From: Acetobacterium sp.
GTDB lineage: Bacteria > Bacillota > Clostridia > Eubacteriales > Eubacteriaceae
Direction: 5' to 3'
Assembly (NCBI GenBank): GCA_028692885.1
Contig: JAQUWM010000012.1
Coordinates: 1-55,108 of the forward strand
Length of the DNA: 55,108 bases
The notes under the pieces are model-generated. The model did no database searches. It was not told where the DNA came from and worked only from the letters and a program-made list of their open reading frames with translations. The number at the start of each line of letters is the position of its first letter. Within the stretch, counting starts at the first letter, position 1. Shown here one piece after another: positions 1 through 8,022 of the stretch. A program made the translations under genes and the position numbers.

Positions 1-1
1 T

Positions 2-121
2 AGTTCCGTAATGATGGCGGAAGGGCCACACCTGTTCCCATACCGAACACAGAAGTAAAGTCTTCCAGCGCCGAAAGTACTTGGTGGGCAACTGCCTGGG
101 AGGATAGGACATTGCGGGACT
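2..121 (+). rRNA. rrf: 5S ribosomal RNA
   Basis: The stretch carries the conserved 5S core (CACACCTGTTCCCATACCGA near 28-47, GAAGTAAAG, GGATAGGAC). Its ends form the 5S terminal helix: GTTCCGTAATG at 3-13 pairs with CATTGCGGGAC at 110-120, with G-U wobbles. Length is about 120 nt, as expected. It sits at the window edge, so it is probably the last gene of a 16S-23S-5S operon lying upstream. An eight-T run at 121-127 follows the terminal helix and may help end transcription. The ends are accurate to within a few bases. Confidence 0.96.
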
Positions 122-160
122 TTTTTTGCGTGAAACAACGAGCCATGTGGCGAAAAATAT

Positions 161-209
161 AAAAAAGATATAAAAAATCAAGGTTACTTGGATTTTTATA
201 TCTTTTTTT
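161..209 (+). terminator. Rho-independent terminator after 5S rRNA
   Basis: A long AT-rich hairpin: arm 161-182 (AAAAAAGATATAAAAAATCA then AG) pairs with 187-209 (CTTGGATTTTTATATC and a T run), with one wobble and one mismatch around a four-base loop. The A run on one side and T run on the other let it work on both strands. Confidence 0.8.
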
Positions 210-211
210 CA

Positions 212-220
212 TGCTATAAT
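212..220 (+). promoter_or_regulatory. Extended -10 promoter element for the small membrane protein
   Basis: TGCTATAAT is a perfect extended -10 box (TG at 212-213, TATAAT at 215-220). No good -35 hexamer lies at 17 bp, which is common for extended -10 promoters. It would start a leader of about 160 nt before the gene at 389. Confidence 0.55.
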
Positions 221-227
221 ATATGCA

Positions 228-388
228 CAAAAATAAATACTAGATAAGTTAAATTAGATATTGTAACGTATACGATTTGTGATGACCAAAGGGTCAGACC
301 ATCGCCTGCATACTGAAATGCCAGTTCATTTTGTAATGGTTTAATTTAAATTATCTAATTCATTAGATAATACCAATAGGAGCCAAAT
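228..388 (+). promoter_or_regulatory. Structured 5' leader with two mutually exclusive hairpins (possible riboswitch)
   Basis: AATTAGATA at 252-260 can pair perfectly with TATCTAATT at 352-360. The second arm can instead form a local perfect hairpin, TTATCTAAT (351-359) with ATTAGATAA (362-370), just before the Shine-Dalgarno AGGAG near 378-382. Between the arms lie GATGACC-aaag-GGTC...CATC (281-303) and a bulged hairpin CTGCAT...ATGCCAG (306-324). The competing pairings look like an expression switch acting on translation, since no T run follows. I do not recognise a known riboswitch class. Confidence 0.45.
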
Positions 389-724
389 ATGAAAAAAAAC
401 TTACCATTACTGATACCAGTATTACCATATCTGATTATGACCTCTTTTATCTTTTTTATCTTGCCTACGCTGGAGCCAAATTCAAGATATTTCTCATTCT
501 TTATGCTGTTGATTATTCCTGCTTATTGTTTTGTTTCTGCATTTATATACGGACTGAAAAATGGTAATGTCTGGTTTTATCCGATTTTTATGGGCATCAT
601 TTTTCTACCACCAATGTTTTTGATTATTGAAATGAACTCATTGATATACGGGTGCATTTATGGGGCGATTGCATTATTAGGGATGTACCTTGGCAGTTTA
701 CTGAAAAAAAAGAAAGGGCGGTGA
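389..724 (+). CDS. Small four-helix membrane protein of unknown function
   Basis: The 111-residue protein has about four hydrophobic segments (roughly residues 5-27, 35-54, 62-82 and 86-104) and a basic tail, KKKKGR, which predicts a cytoplasmic C-terminus. Start ATG at 389 follows AGGAG with about 6 bases spacing. I see no catalytic or transport motif and do not recognise the family. It stands alone: a terminator and extended -10 promoter precede it and the next gene has its own promoter. The structured leader upstream suggests ligand- or condition-dependent expression, so a small-molecule transporter or its subunit is possible, but that is inference. Confidence 0.75.
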   Translation: MKKNLPLLIPVLPYLIMTSFIFFILPTLEPNSRYFSFFMLLIIPAYCFVSAFIYGLKNGNVWFYPIFMGIIFLPPMFLIIEMNSLIYGCIYGAIALLGMYLGSLLKKKKGR

Positions 725-815
725 TCCGGATTCAGAGGAGTGAACACATCAAAGAAATGACGCATCCATCATCCCTCTAAAATCGCGAATCGGCGAAATA
801 GGGTGCCAACAATGA

Positions 816-844
816 TTGAAGGGTGTGATTGAATGTGATAAAAT
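816..844 (+). promoter_or_regulatory. Candidate sigma-A promoter for the RCK protein
   Basis: TTGAAG (816-821), 17-bp spacer, TAAAAT (839-844). This leaves a leader of about 105 nt before the gene at 957. Positional match only. Confidence 0.4.
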
Positions 845-956
845 ATTTGCGACAAATTCTGATGATTAAGATAACATAATCGTTATATTCAAAACTAGAA
901 GATTGCAAAATTTTTGGATTTAAATAAAAATAAATAACTTAGAAGAGGTGCTAAAA

Positions 957-2831
957 ATGGATGAAGTTGGTTTTTTAGAAAAGCTACGGTACAAATTTGA
1001 CAATCTAATGTCTAAAGGAACAGGCATTCTGTTATTGTCTTTAGCCAGTGCCACGGCAATTATGATCGCTGTCATTTCGCTGATTGTCTGGATTACCCAA
1101 TCTGGGCCAACCTCCAGTTTTACCGAGTTGCTGTGGATGGGATTAATGCGAGCCATCGACTCCGGAACGGTGAGTGGGGATACTGGAAGTATCGGTTATA
1201 TTTTTCTGATGTTTATTACTACCTTGGGAGGCATCTTTATTCTCAGTATCTTAATTGGGATCTTGACTACCGGTATTGAAGCAAAATTGGATTCGCTGCG
1301 AAAAGGCCGATCCCGGGTTATCGAAAAAGATCAAACCATTATCCTGGGCTGGTCTGAACAGATCTTCACGATTATCGAAGAATTAATTGAAGCGAATAGC
1401 AATCGCAAGCATGCCTGCATTGTCATCATGGGAAATCACGATAAATCTGAAATGGATGATGCTATCCGGGAGCGGATCATCGATATGAAAACCACAAGAA
1501 TCGTTACCCGACAGGGAAATCCTATCGATATTGATGATCTTGAAATCGTCAGTTTAAATACTTCCCGATCAATTATCATTATTCCCGAGGATGATATCCG
1601 GGTTATTAAGACGATTCTGGCCATTACAAATAATCCGAATAAACGGAGCGAACCATATAATATTGTCACTGTTTTGAGAGATCCTGAAAATATTCAGGTC
1701 GCTCAGATTGCGGGCAATAATCAGGCGGAAATAATCCTCAGCGATACATTGATCTCCCGTATTATTGCCCAAACCTGTCGTCAGCCTGGTCTTTCAACGG
1801 TTTATACCGAGCTCCTGGATTTTAGCGGGGACGAAATTTATTTTAGCGATTGTCCCGAAGTCATTGGAAAAACCTTTGGTGAGGTACTGTTTATGTTCGA
1901 AAAATCGACTGTGATTGGCATTCTGTCCCAGGAAAAAACCTATTTAAACCCGCCGATGGAGACGATTTTACAGCCGGGTGATCAGATTATTGCCATCTCA
2001 GAAGATGACGATAGCATTGTTGTAAAGCCTGATCAGCAACAGCATGTTGAGGAAGAAGCAATTATTAAGGCTTCAGTGGCGGAACCGGATCGTCCCGAAA
2101 AGACATTGATTCTAGGTTGGAATGATAATGCCCACTTAATTATTCAGGAAATTGACAATTATGTTTCCCAAGCCTCGATCCTGACCGTCGTTTCGGATTG
2201 TGTTGAAGATGAAGATTTCCAGACGGCGCTGAGCCAGGTTGTTAATCAGACAATCGAATTATTAAAGGGTGATCCCAAAGATCGAAGTATCTTAGACGAC
2301 TTGATGGTCAAAAATTACGACCATGTCATTATTCTGTCCAATAATTCGGCGCTTGATGTGCAGGAGTCTGATGCCAACACCCTGGTGGTTCTGCTACAGC
2401 TCCGGGATATTTCCGAAAAACTCAATTGCCGTTTTTCAGTTGTCAGTGAAATGATGGATTTCAGAAACAAGAAATTGGCGGAAGTGACAAAGGTCAACGA
2501 CTTTATTGTTAGTGAAAAACTGATCAGTTTGATGCTGACTCAGGTTTCCGAGAACAAGATGATCAATACCGTATTTGAAGATTTATTTGATGCCGATGGT
2601 TCGGAAATTTATATTAAAAAAGCCCCAAAATATATTAAGCCAGGTGTAGCGGTTAATTATTACACCCTGATTGAAGCGGCAAAAAGAAAGAATGAAATTG
2701 TCATTGGTTATGTGATTGCGGCAGAACAAAAGGACGCTCAAAAGAACTATGGCATCTATATTAATCCGGATAAAGCAACCGTTGTTAGTTTAGGTGAAAA
2801 GGACGGATTAATCGTAATTGCAGAAGATTGA
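957..2831 (+). CDS. RCK/TrkA-N domain ion channel-like protein (CASTOR/POLLUX type)
   Basis: This 624-residue protein has an N-terminal transmembrane helix (about residues 22-45), a short pore-like segment (WMGLMRAIDSGTVSG) and a second helix (about 80-105). Two nucleotide-binding RCK-like modules follow, each opening with a Rossmann strand: TIILGWSEQ and TLILGWNDN. The two-helix/pore plus paired RCK plan is that of bacterial relatives of the plant CASTOR/POLLUX channels. It probably gates cation flow across the membrane in response to a nucleotide or ion. I chose ATG 957 over an upstream GTG at 948 because AGAGG at 943-948 is then well spaced. It abuts the next gene. Confidence 0.8.
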   Translation: MDEVGFLEKLRYKFDNLMSKGTGILLLSLASATAIMIAVISLIVWITQSGPTSSFTELLWMGLMRAIDSGTVSGDTGSIGYIFLMFITTLGGIFILSILIGILTTGIEAKLDSLRKGRSRVIEKDQTIILGWSEQIFTIIEELIEANSNRKHACIVIMGNHDKSEMDDAIRERIIDMKTTRIVTRQGNPIDIDDLEIVSLNTSRSIIIIPEDDIRVIKTILAITNNPNKRSEPYNIVTVLRDPENIQVAQIAGNNQAEIILSDTLISRIIAQTCRQPGLSTVYTELLDFSGDEIYFSDCPEVIGKTFGEVLFMFEKSTVIGILSQEKTYLNPPMETILQPGDQIIAISEDDDSIVVKPDQQQHVEEEAIIKASVAEPDRPEKTLILGWNDNAHLIIQEIDNYVSQASILTVVSDCVEDEDFQTALSQVVNQTIELLKGDPKDRSILDDLMVKNYDHVIILSNNSALDVQESDANTLVVLLQLRDISEKLNCRFSVVSEMMDFRNKKLAEVTKVNDFIVSEKLISLMLTQVSENKMINTVFEDLFDADGSEIYIKKAPKYIKPGVAVNYYTLIEAAKRKNEIVIGYVIAAEQKDAQKNYGIYINPDKATVVSLGEKDGLIVIAED

Positions 2832-3426
2832 ACATAAAATAGGAGTGGGAAAAGCGGTTGTGATCGTTCCGGAAATTTACGGAATCAATCAGTATATAAA
2901 AGACTGGGCAGATTTTTTTAAACAGCAGGGTTACGAACCCTTTTGCGTTGATCTGTGTGACCGAGACCATGTTTATCGATATTCTGAAAGTAATGAAGCT
3001 TACTGTGATTTTATAAGCAAAGTTGGCTTTGGTCGATACAAAGAAATAGCGGTCGATCTTGAGGTATTAAAGGATCATTATAAAAAAATCATCGTTTTTG
3101 GATCAAGCGTCGGAGCGACCATTGCCTGGCGATTGACTGAAAACCGATGTTGTGATGGGATGATTGGCTATTATGGATCACGAATCCGGGACTATCTGGA
3201 TGTCAGTCCGGTTTGTCCCTGTTTGCTGATATTTGCGGAGCAGGAAGAATCCTTTGTGGTGCAGTCCATTATTCCCATGCTTGATCAGATGGAAAAGGTT
3301 GAGACGTTTGTTTTGCCGGGCAAACATGGCTTTGCCGATCGCTATGGTAAAGATTTTTACGAGCAGTCAGGAAATAAAGGGCTGGATATGGTAAAATATT
3401 TTTTAAGAAAAATCGAACACGGATAA
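2818..3426 (+). CDS. Dienelactone hydrolase-family alpha/beta hydrolase
   Basis: The 202-residue protein has an alpha/beta-hydrolase layout: a first strand ending VVIVPEIYG (Glu19 where the family has its gating Glu), nucleophile elbow G95-S-S97-V-G, and a C-terminal GKHGF with His170 as catalytic base. Serine replaces the cysteine nucleophile of classical dienelactone hydrolase. The substrate cannot be read from sequence. The TTG start at 2818 overlaps the end of the RCK gene by 14 bp and gives the family's usual N-terminus. A GTG at 2859 behind AGGAG is an alternative that would cut the first strand. Likely co-transcribed with its neighbours. Confidence 0.75.
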   Translation: MQKIEHKIGVGKAVVIVPEIYGINQYIKDWADFFKQQGYEPFCVDLCDRDHVYRYSESNEAYCDFISKVGFGRYKEIAVDLEVLKDHYKKIIVFGSSVGATIAWRLTENRCCDGMIGYYGSRIRDYLDVSPVCPCLLIFAEQEESFVVQSIIPMLDQMEKVETFVLPGKHGFADRYGKDFYEQSGNKGLDMVKYFLRKIEHG

Positions 3427-3451
3427 ACGTTTTGAGAAAAGAGGCTAAACC

Positions 3452-4171
3452 ATGAACGAGATCGAAATTTTACAGGAAATGACTGAAAAAGCTGAGAATA
3501 TTGTTTTCTTTGGCGGGGCAGGTGTTTCCACCGAAAGTGGCATTCCCGATTTCAGGAGTGTTGATGGGCTGTACAACCAGACCTATCAATATCCGCCGGA
3601 AACAATTCTTTCCCATCAATTTTTTATGAATAATACCGAAGAATTTTATCATTTTTACCGCAATAAAATGCTGTGCCTGGCAGCAAAACCAAATGATGCC
3701 CATATAAAATTGGCTGAACTGGAGACCAATGGGAAATTGAAGGCGGTGATTACCCAGAATATCGATGGACTTCATCAATTGGCGGGTAGTAAAAAGGTGC
3801 TGGAACTGCATGGATCGGTCTATCGCAATTACTGTATGCGCTGTCATCAATCTTATCCGGTTCAGACGATCCTGGAGAGTCAGGGGGTACCCAAATGTAG
3901 CTGTGGTGGAACCATTAAACCGGATGTGGTATTGTATGGCGAAGGTTTGAATAATGATGTCATAAACGAGTCGGTAGCGGCTATCACAAGGGCCGAAGTT
4001 CTGATTATTGGCGGAACCTCTCTAGGGGTTTATCCAGCAGCAGGACTGATCGACTATTATCGGGGTAAAAAACTGGTACTGGTCAATAAATCCTCAACTC
4101 CGATGGATTCCCGGGCAAATCTGATCATTAATGGCAGCATCGGAGAAGTTTTCAAACATTTACACGGTTAA
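3452..4171 (+). CDS. cobB: NAD-dependent protein deacylase, sirtuin family
   Basis: The 239-residue protein shows the full Sir2 signature: GAGVSTESGIPDFR (residues 22-35, NAD binding), TQNIDGLH (101-108), catalytic His120 in LELHGS, and a four-Cys zinc site C128-x2-C131 and C149-x-C151. It would remove acyl groups from lysines using NAD+, giving nicotinamide and O-acyl-ADP-ribose, in the cytoplasm. In acetogens a role in resetting acetyl-CoA-dependent protein acetylation is reasonable but inferred. Start ATG 3452 follows AGAGGC. It is the last gene of the plus-strand group, facing the minus-strand DUF711 operon. Confidence 0.93.
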   Translation: MNEIEILQEMTEKAENIVFFGGAGVSTESGIPDFRSVDGLYNQTYQYPPETILSHQFFMNNTEEFYHFYRNKMLCLAAKPNDAHIKLAELETNGKLKAVITQNIDGLHQLAGSKKVLELHGSVYRNYCMRCHQSYPVQTILESQGVPKCSCGGTIKPDVVLYGEGLNNDVINESVAAITRAEVLIIGGTSLGVYPAAGLIDYYRGKKLVLVNKSSTPMDSRANLIINGSIGEVFKHLHG

Positions 4172-4211
4172 TACACGGCTACCCACATTTATGATCGTCT
4201 CCTGTTTTATT

Positions 4212-4243
4212 ATAAAAAAGGAGACCCACTGTTGTGGGTCTCC
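4212..4243 (-). terminator. Intrinsic terminator for the minus-strand DUF711 operon
   Basis: GGAGACCCAC (4220-4229) and GTGGGTCTCC (4234-4243) form a perfect 10-bp stem with a TGTT loop. The A run at 4214-4219 becomes the U tract on the minus strand, so it serves the convergent minus-strand genes ending at 4265. On the plus strand no T run follows directly. Confidence 0.88.
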
Positions 4244-4264
4244 CAAGTTGCTCATTTTCTGGCG

Positions 4265-5623
4265 TTAATTTTTAAAGCTGTGAATGGGTGCTGGAATCTG
4301 TCCGCCACGATTTACAAAAACCGAGCAGTCATTTTTATTGACTGGCATAATCGGTGCCCGGCCCAGGAGTCCGCCAAATTCGGCGGTATCACCAACATCT
4401 TTCCCATAAACAGGGATAATGCGAACACCGGTGGTTTTATTATTGATGACGCCGATGGCGGCCTCATCAGCTAAAATACCGGAAATGGTGGAGGCTGGCG
4501 TATCACCAGGGATGGCGACCATATCGATACCAACTGAGCAGACACTGGTCATGGCTTCCAATTTGTCGAAGGTCAGGGCGCCGCATTCCACCGCTTCAAT
4601 CATTCCTTCGTCTTCACTGACCGGGATAAAGGCGCCACTGAAGCCGCCCACCGAGGTCGAGGCCATAATACCGCCCTTTTTAACGGCGTCATTGAGCATC
4701 GCCAGTGCCGCCGTGGTACCGTGAGTACCGCAATGTTCCAGACCCATTTCCTCCAGAATCCGGGCGACGCTGTCGCCAATTTCCGGGGTTGGTGCCAGAG
4801 ACAGATCTAAAATACCAAAGGGGACATTCAGACGCTCGGCCACGGTTGTGCCAACCAGATGGCCAGCCCGGGTAATTTTGAAAGCGGTTTTTTTGATGAT
4901 TTCGGCCATTTCCCCAAATGATGCATTCTGGGCTTTTTCCAGCGCCCGTTTGACAACCCCGGGGCCACTGACTCCAACATTGAGGACCGATTCGGCTTCG
5001 CCGACACCGTGGAAGGCACCGGCCATAAAGGGATTGTCTTCAACTGCATTGGCAAAGGCGACAAATTTGGCACAGCCAATTGAATCAGCATCGCGGGTGA
5101 GATAGGCGGTTTCTTTAATCACTTCGCCCAGACGTTTAACGGCATCCATGTTGATGCCGGCCTTGGAGGAACCAAGATTAACAGATGAACATACGCAATT
5201 GGTTGTTGCCAGGGCTTCAGGAATGGAGTCAATGAGAATCCGATCACCTTTAGTAAAACCCTTGGGGACAAGTGCTGAAAAACCGCCAATGAAGTTAATA
5301 CCGACTGTTGCGGCAGCAGCATCGAGGATTTTTGCATATTCGACATAGTTTTTATCATCGCTACTGCCGGCGATGAGCGAAATCGGTGTTACCGAGATAC
5401 GTTTATTGACAATTGGGATTCCCAGTTCATTTTCAATGCGTTCCCCTTCTTTGACTAAATTTTCGGCCAAACGGGTGATTTTTTCATAGATTTTCTGGCG
5501 GCTTTTTGCTCCTGAGGAATCAATGCAGTCCAGCAATGAAATTCCCATGGTGATGGTCCGGATATCCAGCCGCTCTTTTTCAATCATTCTAACCGTCTCG
5601 AGGACGTCTTTAAACATTGCCAT
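4265..5623 (-). CDS. UPF0210 (DUF711) family protein
   Basis: The 452-residue protein matches the DUF711/UPF0210 family, with the typical opening [14 protein letters not shown] and glycine-rich stretches such as [13 protein letters not shown] and [12 protein letters not shown]. Members have been compared in fold to the pyruvate formate-lyase superfamily, but no enzymatic activity can be stated. It is the downstream partner of an ACT-domain gene 11 bases away; this two-gene pair is conserved in many Firmicutes. That pairing suggests the ACT protein senses a small molecule, perhaps an amino acid, for this protein. ATG at 5623 follows AGGCGG at 7 bases. Confidence 0.88.
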   Translation of the reverse strand: MAMFKDVLETVRMIEKERLDIRTITMGISLLDCIDSSGAKSRQKIYEKITRLAENLVKEGERIENELGIPIVNKRISVTPISLIAGSSDDKNYVEYAKILDAAAATVGINFIGGFSALVPKGFTKGDRILIDSIPEALATTNCVCSSVNLGSSKAGINMDAVKRLGEVIKETAYLTRDADSIGCAKFVAFANAVEDNPFMAGAFHGVGEAESVLNVGVSGPGVVKRALEKAQNASFGEMAEIIKKTAFKITRAGHLVGTTVAERLNVPFGILDLSLAPTPEIGDSVARILEEMGLEHCGTHGTTAALAMLNDAVKKGGIMASTSVGGFSGAFIPVSEDEGMIEAVECGALTFDKLEAMTSVCSVGIDMVAIPGDTPASTISGILADEAAIGVINNKTTGVRIIPVYGKDVGDTAEFGGLLGRAPIMPVNKNDCSVFVNRGGQIPAPIHSFKN

Positions 5624-5634
5624 GATCGGACCGC

Positions 5635-5904
5635 CTAAATGGTGTGCATGGCATTGAAAAGATCTTCATGCTGAATCCGGATGGACATCCCGATGGTTTC
5701 GCCTACTTCTTCAAGCGCTGCCTTGAGGACGCTAAAATCAGCAGACATATTGCTCATGTCCACTAGCATGATCATGGTAAAAAAATCATGCATAACTGTC
5801 TGGCTGATATCTTCAATATTGACACTATTTTCAGCTAAAATTTTCGATACATTATAAATTATTCCGGTGCGGTCTTTTCCAATAACCGTAACTACTGCTC
5901 TCAT
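5635..5904 (-). CDS. UPF0237 ACT-domain protein
   Basis: An 89-residue stand-alone ACT domain: it begins [20 protein letters not shown], the usual ligand-sensing start with the Gly/Asp of the beta1-alpha1 turn, and has the NIEDIS motif of the second strand. The start at 5904 is chosen because AGGAG lies 9 bases upstream; an in-frame ATG at 5928 would place the ribosome-binding site inside the gene. ACT domains bind amino acids or other small ligands and regulate a partner, here very probably the UPF0210 protein encoded next to it. First gene of a two-gene operon divergent from mraZ. Confidence 0.9.
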   Translation of the reverse strand: MRAVVTVIGKDRTGIIYNVSKILAENSVNIEDISQTVMHDFFTMIMLVDMSNMSADFSVLKAALEEVGETIGMSIRIQHEDLFNAMHTI

Positions 5905-5931
5905 TTTAAATAACTCCTTAATTTTCATTAT

Positions 5932-5960
5932 TTTATAAGTTTAAACCAAAATGCTTACAA
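5932..5960 (-). promoter_or_regulatory. Promoter for the ACT/DUF711 operon
   Basis: On the minus strand: TTGTAA (5960-5955), 17-bp spacer, TATAAA (5937-5932) running on as TATAAAAT. Position fits the ACT gene starting at 5904. Confidence 0.55.
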
Positions 5961-6102
5961 TCACAAGTTTTAATGTAGAATTTATCAGGAAACAATCGAT
6001 GGTGTCGATAACGTTAAATTTTTTGATGTAAAAATAATACAAGTGTTGGGAATTTTTAACAAAATAAATATTTGTTTTTTGCTTAATTGCCAGTTCCGCA
6101 AC

Positions 6103-6148
6103 TTGTGAAGGGTGGTGGAGTGTGGTATAATGTGGAAGAAAATGGAAG
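6103..6148 (+). promoter_or_regulatory. mraZ promoter overlapped by four 10-bp-spaced MraZ boxes
   Basis: Promoter: TTGTGA (6103-6108), 17-bp spacer, perfect TATAAT (6126-6131). Over it lie GTGG at 6112, 6122 and 6132 and ATGG at 6142, spaced exactly 10 bp, so all face one side of the helix. Known MraZ operators are direct GTG/TGGG-type repeats of 10-bp period upstream of mraZ. The second and third boxes bracket the -10 hexamer, which predicts direct repression of the dcw cluster by its own first product. Confidence 0.8.
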
Positions 6149-6174
6149 AACAAAGTAAGAAGGAGGGGATCTTG

Positions 6175-6606
6175 ATGTTTTTTGGAGAGTATGAACATAA
6201 TATCGATGATAAGGGACGATTGATCATTCCTTCAAAATTCAGAGAATCTCTGGGCGGAGAATTCGTCCTGACAAAAGGACTGGACTGCTGCTTATTTGTT
6301 TTTTCCATGGAAGAATGGGAGAACTTTGAAAGCAAACTAAAATCTTTGCCGATCTCAGACAAGGATGCCAGAGCTTTTACCCGCTTTTTCTTCGCTGGTG
6401 CGGCCGATTGTGAACTCGATCGACAGGGCCGGGCAAGCATCCCACTTTCTCTTCGCAAGTATGCAAAAATAACAAAAGAAGTGACCATTATTGGGGTTTC
6501 CAATCGCCTGGAAATTTGGGACAGTCAATTATGGGCCAGTTATAATGACAATGATGATTTAAATTATGAGGACATTGCCAATAACATGGCAATGCTGGGA
6601 ATATAA
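6175..6606 (+). CDS. mraZ: Transcriptional regulator MraZ
   Basis: The 143-residue protein has the family's normal length and two SpoVT/AbrB-like repeats, each with the Asp-x3-Arg signature: [13 protein letters not shown] and [14 protein letters not shown]. MraZ oligomerises into rings and binds promoter-proximal direct repeats to repress its own operon. I start it at ATG 6175 (MFFGEYEHN) because AAGGAGGGG at 6160-6168 is directly upstream; the longer reading frame from 6112 runs through the promoter. First gene of the dcw cluster, with rsmH starting right after its stop. Confidence 0.96.
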   Translation: MFFGEYEHNIDDKGRLIIPSKFRESLGGEFVLTKGLDCCLFVFSMEEWENFESKLKSLPISDKDARAFTRFFFAGAADCELDRQGRASIPLSLRKYAKITKEVTIIGVSNRLEIWDSQLWASYNDNDDLNYEDIANNMAMLGI

Positions 6607-7563
6607 ATGAAACCACAAACATTTTCACATACTACCGTATTGCTGCGGGAATCTATCGAAGGTCTGGACATCAAGTCAAATGGCATCTACGTGGATTGCA
6701 CCCTGGGCGGAGGTGGACATTCTCAATGGATTTGTGAATCATTGGATGAAAGCGGTATTTTAGTTGGCATTGATCAGGATGATTATGCTCTGGATTATGC
6801 CAAAAATCGCCTGGCGGCTTATAGCTGTCAGCGTCATTTTATAAAAAGTAATTTTGCCAGTTTAACCAAGGTTCTAAAGAGCCTCCATCTCTTTCGGATC
6901 GACGGTATTCTATATGACCTCGGGGTTTCGTCATTTCAACTGGATGACGATACCCGAGGCTTTTCTTATCATAACGATGGTCCTCTGGATATGCGGATGA
7001 ATCAGTCGGCTGAGTTAACCGCCGAAATGGTGGTCAACGACTATCCCCCTGGGGAATTGAAAAAGATACTTTTTCTTTATGGCGAAGAGAAATTTGCCAG
7101 TCAAATTGTCAAATCAATCGTCAAAGCCAGAACGATTAAGCGAATCACCACTACTTTAGAGTTAAGCGAAATTATCAAAAATGCCTATCCTCCCAAAGAA
7201 CGTTTTAAAGAAAAACATCCCTCAAGAAAAACATTCCAGGCCATTCGACTGGAAGTCAATGGGGAATTAAAAATACTCAAAGATGCTTTAACCGAGGGTC
7301 TTGAAGCCCTGAAACCGGGTGGAAGAATGTGTGTCATCACCTTTCATTCGTTGGAGGATCGGGTTGTTAAGCATCTGTTTAGAGAGAAAGCCAATCCCTG
7401 CACTTGCCCCTCGGATTTTCCCCAATGTGTTTGTGGAAAATATCCGGAAGTGAAACTGATTTCAAGAAAACCGATTGTTCCAGGGGGGGATGAGACTTCA
7501 GAAAATCGGCGTTCTCGCAGTGCTAAACTACGAATTGTTGAAAAGCTGGGAACAGAAAGTTAA
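6607..7563 (+). CDS. rsmH: 16S rRNA (cytosine(1402)-N(4))-methyltransferase RsmH
   Basis: The 318-residue protein is full length for RsmH/MraW. It has the SAM-binding loop VDCTLGGGGHS, the YDLGVSSFQLD motif with DMRM, and the C-terminal ITFHSLEDR...RSRSAKLR block. It N4-methylates C1402 of 16S rRNA in the small-subunit decoding centre. A Cys cluster (CTCPSDFPQCVCGK) near the C-terminus is usual in Firmicute members. The ATG starts one base after the mraZ stop codon, so translation is probably coupled. Its place as second gene of the dcw cluster is almost universal. Confidence 0.97.
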   Translation: MKPQTFSHTTVLLRESIEGLDIKSNGIYVDCTLGGGGHSQWICESLDESGILVGIDQDDYALDYAKNRLAAYSCQRHFIKSNFASLTKVLKSLHLFRIDGILYDLGVSSFQLDDDTRGFSYHNDGPLDMRMNQSAELTAEMVVNDYPPGELKKILFLYGEEKFASQIVKSIVKARTIKRITTTLELSEIIKNAYPPKERFKEKHPSRKTFQAIRLEVNGELKILKDALTEGLEALKPGGRMCVITFHSLEDRVVKHLFREKANPCTCPSDFPQCVCGKYPEVKLISRKPIVPGGDETSENRRSRSAKLRIVEKLGTES

Positions 7564-7578
7564 ACAAAGGAGTGTTCC

Positions 7579-7962
7579 ATGGCGACTATAAAAAAAAGGA
7601 TGAGAAGAACGAAGCAGAAAGATAAACACATGACAATAAGCTCATACGTTATGCTTGTTGGGATCATTGCTTTTGGAGCGATGATTGGCATATTATTCCA
7701 ACATGCACTGATCACTGAAAAAAATACCGAAATTCGAGATCTTCAAAAAAATCTGGCGGATGCGATACAGGTCAACGACAGTAAAGAAGGTCAGTTGGTA
7801 ACAAATATGAATCTTCAATCGATTGAGGCTCAAGCCAGAGGATATGGGATGACCGAACCGGTTCAGGAACAATACCGGCGGGAACTGGTAACGAAAAAAA
7901 ACGAAGAGTCGCTGATGACAGATTCGCAAATTATCAGAAGCTGGTTTGAAAATTTATTTTAG
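7579..7962 (+). CDS. ftsL: Cell division protein FtsL-like
   Basis: The 127-residue bitopic protein has a basic cytoplasmic N-terminus rich in Lys/Arg, one transmembrane helix at about residues 21-43, and an extracellular part with a short heptad-like stretch (IRDLQKNLADAIQVN) and an AQARGYGM motif typical of FtsL. It would form the FtsQLB-type complex with FtsQ (DivIB) and DivIC at the septum. Sequence conservation is low in this family, so the call rests on size, topology and its position between rsmH and the class B PBP. ATG 7579 follows AAAGGAG. Confidence 0.88.
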   Translation: MATIKKRMRRTKQKDKHMTISSYVMLVGIIAFGAMIGILFQHALITEKNTEIRDLQKNLADAIQVNDSKEGQLVTNMNLQSIEAQARGYGMTEPVQEQYRRELVTKKNEESLMTDSQIIRSWFENLF

Positions 7963-8022
7963 TTAGGGTTTATTTAAGCTGAATCAGATAGACTTAACTG
8001 AATAAAAATTTGGAGAAAAAAC

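Noticed and set aside
4419-5348. Open frames antisense to the DUF711 gene
   Set aside because: Shadows of a strongly conserved minus-strand gene; no start signals.
6112-6174. Upstream extension of mraZ in frame
   Set aside because: It would translate through the -10 region and MraZ boxes; the ribosome-binding site AAGGAGGGG points to ATG 6175.
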